Source: an uncultured Bryobacterales bacterium (GTDB lineage: Bacteria > Acidobacteriota > Terriglobia > Bryobacterales > UBA6623). From it: a stretch of 64,000 nt of DNA. Made by a program: the position numbers and the translations under genes. Position 1 is the first letter of the stretch; the number at the start of each line of letters is the position of its first letter. The notes beneath the pieces were generated by a model. That model was not told the origin of the DNA. It worked only from the letters and a program-made list of their open reading frames with translations, and searched no databases. The stretch is from contig OX638379.1 of NCBI GenBank assembly GCA_951813605.1, forward strand, positions 816,471-880,470, read 5' to 3'. Below, in pieces: positions 34,929 to 43,256 of this stretch.

Positions 34929-36001
34929 TCCGCGCGGCATCGAAGCTGGCATGCCTTGCGGTGCTTGCGATGCAGGCATCGTCGCAGGAGTCCGCCTACG
35001 TAGGTGCGGCTGCCTGCGGCGGTTGCCATCCGCGACAGTTCGAGAGCCAGTCGGCAAGCGGTCATGCTCAAACTCTCCACCGCCCGGAAGAGCATCCTCT
35101 CCATGAGCACTTCCAGCCGCGGCGACCGCTAAGGCTGGAACCCCGCTATCGCTTCGTCTATTCGCTTGGCGCGGAGGGATTGCACGTCTCGGCCGACGAC
35201 GGCGAGTACCTCTTGGACCTGCCGCTCGAGTGGGCCTTCGGCGCAGGCGCGCATGGCGTTACGTTCGTGAGTCAATCGGATGAACGCAATTACGTTGAGC
35301 ATAGGTTCAGCTTCTATGCCAGGGCAAACGGACTGGCCGTAACGACCGGCCACGAATCGCTTCGGCCGGAGACCCTGCACCAAGCGGTTGGCCTGGCTTA
35401 CCCGGCCGCCGCCGAGGGGATCGGGCGCTGTTTTGCGTGTCATTCGACAGGAGGGGTTTCCTTCGGCCGCAGGGGCGAGGTGAACGTGCGAGAACGCGGC
35501 GTGCAATGCGAAACTTGCCACGGACCGGGTGCCGACCACATCGCCGCCATCGCTGTCGAGGATCGGACGGGCGCGCGGCTCGCCATCAACAATCCCAAGC
35601 GCTTGAGCCCCTCGGAATTGAACGAATTCTGCGGAGCCTGCCATCGCCGCCCCAAGACCCCCTCCGCCGATTTCGACTATCGGGAAGCCTGGAATGTGCG
35701 TCACCAGCCCCCGTACCTGGCCCGTAGCCGCTGCTTCATCGAAGGCGCGGATCTATCTTGCCTGAGCTGCCACGATCCGCACGAAGACATTCGACGAGAG
35801 AACGCCGCGTATTACCGCAAGAAATGTCTGAACTGCCACCTCGACGGCGGCCCGGAGCCGGCTTCCGCCTGCGGCCCCGCCGCACGAGCCGACTGCGTCG
35901 AATGTCACATGCCGGCGGTCAGCGTGGGGGACCATCTAGCGTTCCGCAACCACTGGATCGGCGTGTATGGCGAGTTCGACAAGACCATTCCCTCCCGATA
36001 A
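34925..36001 (+). CDS. Seven-heme c-type cytochrome, secreted
   Basis: This 358-residue protein begins with a TTG at 34925 that overlaps the upstream stop (TTGA). The leader is SKLACLAVLAMQASS. Seven CxxCH heme motifs are visible in order: CGGCH (31-35), CFACH, CETCH, CGACH, CLSCH, CLNCH and CVECH. It resembles multiheme cytochromes with a DmsE/cytochrome-c554-like arrangement. Extra His residues (for example GHAQTLHRPEEHPLHEHF) can serve as distal ligands. It would carry electrons in the periplasm. Coupling to the CRTAC1 protein suggests a common assembly. Confidence 0.9.
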   Translation: MIRAASKLACLAVLAMQASSQESAYVGAAACGGCHPRQFESQSASGHAQTLHRPEEHPLHEHFQPRRPLRLEPRYRFVYSLGAEGLHVSADDGEYLLDLPLEWAFGAGAHGVTFVSQSDERNYVEHRFSFYARANGLAVTTGHESLRPETLHQAVGLAYPAAAEGIGRCFACHSTGGVSFGRRGEVNVRERGVQCETCHGPGADHIAAIAVEDRTGARLAINNPKRLSPSELNEFCGACHRRPKTPSADFDYREAWNVRHQPPYLARSRCFIEGADLSCLSCHDPHEDIRRENAAYYRKKCLNCHLDGGPEPASACGPAARADCVECHMPAVSVGDHLAFRNHWIGVYGEFDKTIPSR

Positions 36002-36281
36002 CCCGAATGCCCGGGGCAACCCCTGAGTCGCTTTAGAAACCGAGTAACATCCGGGCTGTCGTTCTCGCCTTGCACAGTAGGCAGGGGACGATGGCTTCCG
36101 TGCGACTAAGCAGTCCCGGCCAAGCCTCTGAGTGGGGACCGGGGTCAGCTAGCCAAGCTTGAAGATGTGCTGTGGATTTCTTGGGATGGGCCGTGATCCG
36201 CTCAAGGCTCGCAGCCGACACTCGCAGGACGATGGTCTTGTCAAGTTCTGCGGGAATGCAACAACAATCGGGAGGATTTCA
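36002..36281. other. Intergenic region before the large receptor
   Basis: The receptor frame is open from about 36159, but the SD-backed start lies at 36282, so the extension is treated as leader. No other gene is supported. Confidence 0.4.
36270..36275 (+). promoter_or_regulatory. Ribosome binding site of the large TonB receptor
   Basis: GGGAGG ends 6 nt before the ATG at 36282. It decides this start over the upstream in-frame ATG at 36159. Confidence 0.7.
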
Positions 36282-39200
36282 ATGAGAGAACGATCCGGAG
36301 ACTACCAGCGTATCTTCTGGTGTGTCGTGGCCTTGACGTGTTTCTCGTCAATGGCATTCGCGCAAGGCATCAGCCGCGGCACGATCACTGGAACCGTATC
36401 CGATGCAACCGGCGCGGTGATTCCGGGCGTCGCCGTGACCGCGACGCACACCCAAACCGGCACCACGCGTATTGTGGAAACCAACGAGAATGGCGTCTAT
36501 GCGATTTCCTCAACTCCCGCAGGCGCCTATGACGTGGTCGCCGAAGCAAGCGGCTTCCAGCGCAAGGCCCTCCGAGGCATCAATCTGCAAGCCGAAGAAC
36601 GCGTCGGCGTCGACATTGCCCTCGAGATCGGCGAGATCACCACGACCGTTGAAGTCACTGGTGCGGCGCCGGTGCTCGAGACCGAGAGCGGCGAGGTGAG
36701 CACGCTGGTCAGCCAGGTTCAAGTCGCCGAGATGCCGATCAACGGTCGCAACTGGTCTCAGTTCGGGCGCTTGGGGGCCGGTGTCATCGCACAGAACACT
36801 GACTCACGCGGACTCGGGCAAGAAGGCAACCCGCTGCTAGCGGTGCATGGCGGCCGCACCGACAAGGTGCGCTACGCCATTGACGGGATTCAGAACATGG
36901 ACACTGGCGGCCAACGCGGCATCAACAATTTTCCGCCGCCCGAAGCCATCGCGGAAGTCAAGTTCCTGACCAGTAACTTCCGCGCCGAATCGGGAAGCTA
37001 CGGATCCGGCGTCGGCAACATCGTGATCAAGGGAGGGGGCCAACAGTACCACGGCACGCTTTACGACTTCTTGCGCAACGACAGGATGGATTCCGCGAAC
37101 TTCTTTGCTACCGAAGCGGCCCCGCTCAAGCTGAATCACTACGGCTTCACCGTCGGCGGACCCGTTTCCCTGGGCGGCTACAACCGCGCCAAGACCAAGA
37201 CCTTCTTCTTCTACTCGCAGTCCTTCTACGCTCGGCGAGGCCCGTCATTCGTGGGCGCAACCCTTCTCGCGCGGACGCCTACCGCTGCCATGCGGCAGGG
37301 TGACTTCAGCGGCCAGTCGGCGATCAGAGACCCCGACACCGGCGACGACTTCGCGAACAACCAGATTCCAGCGAGCAGGATCGACCCCAACGCAACGATC
37401 CTGCTAGACAAATTCTTCCCAATGCCTAACCGCGTGGGCAACCAAAACTGGATCGCGCAACCCAGCCAGCCAACCGACTACCACGAAGAACTCGTTCGCG
37501 GGGATCACAATTTCTCCGATAACGTGCGCCTGATGACCCGCTACATGCAGGATGACTGGTCACAGAGCCAAGCCAAGGCTCTGTGGTCGGCGCAGTCGTT
37601 CGATACGATCCCGTCAATGTATTCGAAGCCGGGGAAGAATCTGGTTTCCAGTCTGACGAACATCATCAGTCCGACCTTGGTCAACGAGTTCACCTTCGGT
37701 TTCTCATGGAACACCATCCACCGGCCGCCGCTGGGAGTCGAGGAGCGGCCCGCCGGATTGAACATACCCGAGCTGTTCCCGGGGAACCCGGCCAACAAGA
37801 TTCCCGACATCCGTCTAACGCAGGGCTGGGGCAGCATCAGCGGATCCAACGTGCCCTATGACAATGGGAATCCGATGCTCACGTTTCGCAACGACCTTTC
37901 CAGGCAAAAGGGGAATCACAGCCTCAAGTTCGGCATGGAGATTCTGCGTATTCGCAAATGGATCGACAATTCCACAAGACCGCAAGGGGACTTCCAATTC
38001 AACGGCGGCAAGACACGGCATGCCGTTGCTGATTTCATCCTGGGGCGTGCTCGCACGTACTCCGAGCAGGAGGGGGAAAACGTTCCCACGAACTGGGTTG
38101 CATGGCAATATGACTTCTATGCCCAGGACGACTGGAAGGCCACTCAGAACCTCACCATCAACTACGGCGTACGCTGGTCCTCGTTCCAGGGAGTTCTCGG
38201 AACCGAGACAAGCGGCCTCTTCTCATCGTTTCAACCGGAACTCTACGATCCCGCGCAAAGCGTGACCGTGCAACCCAACGGGCAGATCGTGGCGGGAAGC
38301 GGAAACCTGCTCAATGGGATGCTGACGCCGACTGACTCGCGGGCTGCCGCTTTCGGTGGTGACGATCTCTACCGCCGCCACTACAATGACTTTGGTCCGC
38401 GCCTCGGCATCGCCTACAAACTTGGGGACAAGACCGTGTTCCGCACTGGTATGGGCGTTTACTACGGTCCAGGCCACATAGGGCGAAGCAGCTTCCAGCC
38501 GCCGATTCTCCAGCGCCCCCTGATTTTCGACCCATTCCTCAGCAACCCTGCCGGCGGAAACGCCGACATCCTGCTTCCGAGCAACGTGAACGGTCATGAC
38601 GCCGAGGGGGATGCAACGCCTAGCTACCAGTGGAGCTTTGGCATTCAGCAGGAAATAGCCCGGGATACGGTGGTGGACATCACCTACGTAGGGAACCGGG
38701 CCACCCACCTTGGTATTCGGCCGAACCTCAACCGACCGGCGCCTCGTGCCGACCGCGGCAACATCAACGCCGACAGGCCTTTTCCGGGCTTCGGCAACAT
38801 CCTCTGGCAGCAGCCCGCGGCGACTTCGAAATACCATGGTCTCGAGCTAACCTTGAAGCGCCGTTTCGCGCAAGGCTTAATGTACGAAATGGCCTACACT
38901 TTCTCCGAGAACTTGAGCCACGGTGACAACGTGGGGGACACGGTCCAGGATCCGCGCAACATCGCGGCCGAGTGGGGCCTTTCCGACCTCGACCGAACCC
39001 ACCTGTTCATCTCGAATTTTCTCTACGAGCTGCCGTTCGGCCGCGTGCAGAACACGGCCGCGAAAAAGATTCTCGGGGGCTGGGCACTAGCCGGTATCGT
39101 CACTTTCCAGAGCGGCATGATGGGGTCGGCCTCGCTGGCAGGCGACAATGGCCGCGTGGGTGGAGGTGGGCCGCAGCGCCCGAACCTCGTTGACGATCCC

Positions 39201-39512
39201 AACAATGGCCCAAAAAGCCTCGCCAAGTGGTTCAATACCGCTGCATTCGCGCAGCCGACACGTGGGACATTCGGCAATTCGGCACGGGCGAACATCCGCC
39301 TGCCCGGGCTGGCCAACTTCGATCTCACGCTCGCCAAGAGCGTGGAGATTAACGAGCGCCTCGAGGTTCAGATTCGCGGCGAGTTCTTCAATGCCTTCAA
39401 CCACCCGCAATGGAAGGGCGTCGCTTTGGGCTTCAACAACGCCGCCTTCGGCCGTGTAACGAGCGCGCACGACCCGCGCATCATGCAGATAGGGCTGAAG
39501 CTTACGTTCTAG
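36282..39512 (+). CDS. TonB-dependent receptor with CarboxypepD_reg-like N-terminus
   Basis: This 1,076-residue Oar-type outer-membrane receptor has GGGAGG 6 nt before its ATG. The leader (RIFWCVVALTCFSSMAFAQG) is followed by a carboxypeptidase-regulatory-like beta domain (SRGTITGTVSDATGAVIPGV, residues about 29-115). The plug region (about 130-240) contains VEVTGAAPVLETESGEVST and LPINGRN-like MPINGRNWSQF. The barrel follows, with DDWKATQNLTINYGVRWSSF, NDFGPRLGIAYKLGDKT and TYVGNRATHLG, and a C-terminal strand ending IGLKLTF. It likely imports an oligosaccharide or other large solute. It lies 281 nt downstream of the cytochrome gene and 73 nt upstream of the TPR gene. Confidence 0.92.
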   Translation: MRERSGDYQRIFWCVVALTCFSSMAFAQGISRGTITGTVSDATGAVIPGVAVTATHTQTGTTRIVETNENGVYAISSTPAGAYDVVAEASGFQRKALRGINLQAEERVGVDIALEIGEITTTVEVTGAAPVLETESGEVSTLVSQVQVAEMPINGRNWSQFGRLGAGVIAQNTDSRGLGQEGNPLLAVHGGRTDKVRYAIDGIQNMDTGGQRGINNFPPPEAIAEVKFLTSNFRAESGSYGSGVGNIVIKGGGQQYHGTLYDFLRNDRMDSANFFATEAAPLKLNHYGFTVGGPVSLGGYNRAKTKTFFFYSQSFYARRGPSFVGATLLARTPTAAMRQGDFSGQSAIRDPDTGDDFANNQIPASRIDPNATILLDKFFPMPNRVGNQNWIAQPSQPTDYHEELVRGDHNFSDNVRLMTRYMQDDWSQSQAKALWSAQSFDTIPSMYSKPGKNLVSSLTNIISPTLVNEFTFGFSWNTIHRPPLGVEERPAGLNIPELFPGNPANKIPDIRLTQGWGSISGSNVPYDNGNPMLTFRNDLSRQKGNHSLKFGMEILRIRKWIDNSTRPQGDFQFNGGKTRHAVADFILGRARTYSEQEGENVPTNWVAWQYDFYAQDDWKATQNLTINYGVRWSSFQGVLGTETSGLFSSFQPELYDPAQSVTVQPNGQIVAGSGNLLNGMLTPTDSRAAAFGGDDLYRRHYNDFGPRLGIAYKLGDKTVFRTGMGVYYGPGHIGRSSFQPPILQRPLIFDPFLSNPAGGNADILLPSNVNGHDAEGDATPSYQWSFGIQQEIARDTVVDITYVGNRATHLGIRPNLNRPAPRADRGNINADRPFPGFGNILWQQPAATSKYHGLELTLKRRFAQGLMYEMAYTFSENLSHGDNVGDTVQDPRNIAAEWGLSDLDRTHLFISNFLYELPFGRVQNTAAKKILGGWALAGIVTFQSGMMGSASLAGDNGRVGGGGPQRPNLVDDPNNGPKSLAKWFNTAAFAQPTRGTFGNSARANIRLPGLANFDLTLAKSVEINERLEVQIRGEFFNAFNHPQWKGVALGFNNAAFGRVTSAHDPRIMQIGLKLTF

Positions 39513-39585
39513 GTCGGCGGCTCGCCATGCGCCTTCCACGCCGGCTCACGGAAACGGGGGCCGGCGTTCTCCACGGGGGCCTAGA

Positions 39586-40734
39586 ATGAGAGCGATGCGC
39601 CCGTCTGCCAAAGCCCTGGCGTGCGTGGCGGTCTTTACGTGGGCGGCGATCGGGGACGCTCAGTCCCCGGCGGCACCTGAAGCGCTCGCCAAACGGGCCT
39701 ACCAAGCGATGCAGTCGGGCGACGCGTCGAAGGCTGTCGCCGCCTTTGCGGATGCGCTCATGGCGGACCCCGAGAACGCGCGTCTGCACAACGACCTTGG
39801 CTCGGCGTTGCTGCGGCTTGACCGCCACGACGAAGCGCTTTCCCACTTCGAGGTCGCGGCCGAGCTGCTGCCGGAAGTCCCAGAGATCCGGCGCAATATC
39901 GCACAGGCTCACTTTCGCTCAGGGCGGTATCCGGAAGCCTCGAACGTTCTGGAGCAATACCTCGCAGCCCGGCCGCAGGACGGCGGGGCGCGACATCTGC
40001 TTGCGTTGGTGTATTCCCTGGCAGGCGATCCTCAAGCGGCGATTCGACAGCTTGAGCGCCTCCGCGCCGACGGTAGCGACGAACTGGCAGTGCTCTACGC
40101 CCTGTCCTCGGCTTACACGCAAGCCGGGCGCCTTGAAGACGCGCAGGGCGTGGTCAAGGAGATGTTCCGAAGGTACCCGGATGCCCCGGAGTTGCGGTTC
40201 ATCTTGTCAAAGGCGCTGGAGGCACAAGGCCAGAACGAACGCTCGCTTGAAGAAGTAGACCGCGCTTTGGCTGCAAAGCCCGAGCTACCCTCGGCGCGAT
40301 TCCACAGGGGTAAACTGCTGTGGAACCTGCTGCGAGACGAGGAAGCCGAAGCGGACTTCGACCTAGCAATCGCGACCACTCCCGAAAACGCCGAAATCTA
40401 TATCTACCGCGGTTCGGTTCGTGAAAGACGCGGCAGGGGAAAAGAGGCCGGGGCCGATTTTCGCCGAGCGATGGAACTCGCACCGGAAGATTACCGTTCC
40501 TATCATCAACTTGGGCGGTTGCTATATAGACAAGGAAACGCAGCCGATGCACTGCCGCTCCTGGAAAAGGCCCTAGAGCTCAAATCGGACCATACGGAGA
40601 GCCACTATCTTCTGGGACGCACCCTCCTGCAGTTAGGACGGAGAGACGAGGCGCGAAAATACTTGGGCAGGGTACGTAAGCTACAAGATGACGAGCGCAA
40701 CGAACTCGAATCTCAGGTCACTAGAAGGAAGTAG
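39586..40734 (+). CDS. Secreted TPR-repeat protein
   Basis: This 382-residue protein has a Sec leader (RPSAKALACVAVFTWAAIGDAQS) and about nine tetratricopeptide repeats covering residues 32-375. Examples are AYQAMQSGDASKAVAAFADAL, NDLGSALLRLDRHDEALSHF and HYLLGRTLLQLGRRDEARKYL, showing the W/L-G-Y-A-F pattern of TPRs. It is a protein-protein scaffold in the periplasm. It follows the TonB receptor on the same strand, and in Acidobacteria such genes commonly accompany CRTAC1 proteins and receptors. No catalytic domain is seen. Confidence 0.85.
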   Translation: MRAMRPSAKALACVAVFTWAAIGDAQSPAAPEALAKRAYQAMQSGDASKAVAAFADALMADPENARLHNDLGSALLRLDRHDEALSHFEVAAELLPEVPEIRRNIAQAHFRSGRYPEASNVLEQYLAARPQDGGARHLLALVYSLAGDPQAAIRQLERLRADGSDELAVLYALSSAYTQAGRLEDAQGVVKEMFRRYPDAPELRFILSKALEAQGQNERSLEEVDRALAAKPELPSARFHRGKLLWNLLRDEEAEADFDLAIATTPENAEIYIYRGSVRERRGRGKEAGADFRRAMELAPEDYRSYHQLGRLLYRQGNAADALPLLEKALELKSDHTESHYLLGRTLLQLGRRDEARKYLGRVRKLQDDERNELESQVTRRK

Positions 40735-41283
40735 CCCGACACGCTCTACAGTGACGCAAGAATGTCCTCGGCCTAGGTAATCTAGGCGACCTCGCGAAGA
40801 CCCGCTTGATCGTTCGCCAAGGACCCTGGAATTGCGAGGCGTCTGCGACGCAAGCCATTTTCCGGAAGGACTCCCTTCCGTGCTGTCCGACCAGACCCAA
40901 GAACAGGGTGCTAGGCAACCGCAATCATGGTGTGTCCACCAGCAAGCGTTCGGACGGGCCGTGGGAGGCCGTGACCGTGGAACGAGACAGCGGGCTTTCC
41001 TGGGGTGGCGCAAGATGTGCGAGCCGCTGTGGCTTGCAGCGGACTGGCAGCGATTGGAACGGAGCGGATTGCGCGGTGGCCGGAGTCTCTGCCCAAGCAG
41101 GAGCGTCCCTAGGCTCTCGGCCGAGCGGGTCGGACGGCGCGCATCCGAGACCCGACCCGGCTCGGATAGCCGAGACCGCCACTTTACTGGTCAAGATGCC
41201 CAATCGCGATCCGGAAAGCCGCGCAGACATCTGCCCTCCGGCTCCAGCCCAGCGGCGCCGCGATCTCGCGACGGCTGGGGGCG
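40735..41283. other. 549-nt stretch without a supported gene
   Basis: Two overlapping plus-strand open frames of 150-160 codons (40806-41291 and 40832-41287) are low in hydrophobic residues and match no family. There is no leader and no SD. It is a convergent gap between the TPR gene and the enolase-superfamily gene; I treat it as noncoding. Confidence 0.35.
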
Positions 41284-42561
41284 CTAGATGAACGCCACGG
41301 ACCCGTCAGCCCGGAAGTCGGTCGTCCTTTTCCACGGGCGGGGCGGGTAGTGCCTGAACGCCTCTTCGTTCAGTTCGACACCCCAACCGGGCTTGTTCGG
41401 GATTTCCGCATAGCCGTCTTTTACCATCGGCGGCTCGTCAAGGACGTCGCGACGCGCGTCGTCGACGGGAGCTCTGTATTCGAGGATCAAGAAGTTCGGC
41501 GTTGACGCTGCAAAGTGGATGTTGACCATAGTTGCGAGCGGGCTCATCGGATTGTGAGGCGCGACCATCATGTACTGGGCCTCGGCCATCGCCGCGATCT
41601 TCTTCATTTCCATGATCCCGCCACAAATGCAGACATCGGGTTGCACGATATCTAGCGCTTGGATGTTGATCAAATCGCGGAACTCGAACTTCGTGTAGTT
41701 GCATTCGCCGGACGCCAGCGGGATGTTCACGTGGTCCGCGAGCTTTTTCATGGCGTCTGGATTTTCCGGTCGCATCGGCTCCTCCAACCAAAACGGATAG
41801 TAGGGCTCGATCTCTTTGGCGACTCGAATTGCACGCTGGACCTCGAAGAAACGGGCGTGAATATCCACCGCGATATCGTGGTCGGGGCCCATGGCCTCGC
41901 GAACTGCTCGGACGCGCTCGCCGGCGATGCGCGTCACTTCGTTGTACGGCATCCGGTTGTCGCCGGGGTTGTGCGGAGCCATCTTGCAAGCGCTGTAGCC
42001 GAAGCGTTCCCGCAGGTCGACGGCATTCTCCGCTGCTGCCTGCGGGGTGGAGCCTCCAATCGACTGGTAGAGCCGTACCTTGTCGCGTACGCGGCCGCCC
42101 AGCAGAGCCCAAACCGGCAAGCCAGCTGCTTTGCCCGCAATATCCCAGAGCGCGTGCTCGATTCCGCTGATCGCTGAGTTGACGACGGATCCTCCGGGAA
42201 ACCGCGTGGTGTTGTACATGTAGTCCCAAAGGAATTGGATATTTCGCGGATCTTGACCGACCAGCCATCGTCCGTAGTCCTCGACAACCTTGACCGTCGC
42301 CTCGTCGGGACCGCAGGAATAGGCCTCACCGATCCCGTGGATCCCTTGATCGGTTTGGATCTTGACGTAAACCCAGTTGCGGCCGCTGATGTTGCCGGAA
42401 CCGCCTTGCTCTCCTCGCGTGCTTCCGACGAGAAAGGTCTGGATGTCGGTGATCTTCATGGCGGGCTGGTCTCCGATCTGCGCTGGAGCTTGGAAAGGTG
42501 CCGCTGCGGCGGCGGCGGCCAGCCCGCTACGACGGAGGAAAGAGCGACGTTGCACAACCAA
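41284..42561 (-). CDS. Enolase-superfamily dehydratase (galactonate-dehydratase-like), Tat-exported
   Basis: This 425-residue mandelate racemase/muconate lactonizing enzyme family member has a twin-arginine leader (QRRSFLRRSGLAAAAAAA). The metal ligands line up with D-galactonate dehydratase: Asp233 (VDIHARF), Glu260 (WLEEP), Glu286 (SGE). The acid-base residues are His235 (DIH) and His336 (APHNP). The His pair with that spacing is typical of acid-sugar dehydratases (D-galactonate, D-mannonate). It would convert a hexonate to a 2-keto-3-deoxy acid. Tat export places the reaction outside the cytoplasm, unlike the usual cytoplasmic family members. Confidence 0.88.
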   Translation of the reverse strand: MVVQRRSFLRRSGLAAAAAAAPFQAPAQIGDQPAMKITDIQTFLVGSTRGEQGGSGNISGRNWVYVKIQTDQGIHGIGEAYSCGPDEATVKVVEDYGRWLVGQDPRNIQFLWDYMYNTTRFPGGSVVNSAISGIEHALWDIAGKAAGLPVWALLGGRVRDKVRLYQSIGGSTPQAAAENAVDLRERFGYSACKMAPHNPGDNRMPYNEVTRIAGERVRAVREAMGPDHDIAVDIHARFFEVQRAIRVAKEIEPYYPFWLEEPMRPENPDAMKKLADHVNIPLASGECNYTKFEFRDLINIQALDIVQPDVCICGGIMEMKKIAAMAEAQYMMVAPHNPMSPLATMVNIHFAASTPNFLILEYRAPVDDARRDVLDEPPMVKDGYAEIPNKPGWGVELNEEAFRHYPPRPWKRTTDFRADGSVAFI

Positions 42562-43256
42562 GGAGTTTGTCGAAATTGGAGGGCACTGTCAACGCCTGCA
42601 AGTCTTCAGGCTTCACCACCTGTGCAGGCGCCCTCTTTGGACCGTGTCCCTACAGCAAGCGCACTGAGGTTTCGGCGAGACTCCGTTGAGCCCCGCCCGA
42701 GCGATGTCGATTGGATCAAGAGCGGGACCTGTCAATCTGTGCGAATCCCGATTGCGCCGAATGCGCAATTCTCTTTCGTGATCCTTGCGCGGTCGGCAAG
42801 GTCCGCTAAACGGCGAACAGGGATTGCTGGCACTGGCGCGAGCCGCCGAGACATTCTCGAGGAGGCAGGATTCAGCTCGACGGGCCGACACGAAATTGAG
42901 GGGGTGATCGAGGTAAGGCCTGTCGAAGTGGAACTGGAGCGCAAGGCTCTGCGGCTGCGACGCGAGTGAGGCGGCGATCCGTCAGTGGGACAACGGGGTC
43001 TGCCACAAAGCGTCCGAACAGTCCGGTGGCCTAGCTTCGGATTCGATTGTTCGGAGCTTTGGGGACTCAGCTGCTCCGATCCCTTCGATTGGACGGCAGG
43101 GCCCCAAAGACTGGAATAGATGCTGCTGTCGAGAGTTCAGGTGCTGTTTCACCCGGTCAATCCCAGACTACGAACCAGATAGCCATCCGATCCATCCTGG
43201 GTGCGAATCGCGGCTTTCGCTGGCTGCGGAGCGCTCTTTGACGCCAGGCTTCCGGA
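42562..43256. other. 695-nt stretch without a supported gene
   Basis: A plus-strand frame to 42969 (tail RPVEVELERKALRLRRE) and several minus-strand frames cross this gap; none has a motif or a start signal. It lies between the promoter of the enolase-superfamily gene and the 3' end of the sulfatase. Confidence 0.35.

Noticed and set aside
40806-41291. Two overlapping plus-strand frames of 150-160 codons
   Set aside because: Low hydrophobicity, no leader and no family resemblance; convergent gap.
42235-42969. 244-codon plus-strand frame
   Set aside because: Most is antisense to the enolase-superfamily gene; the tail has no motif.
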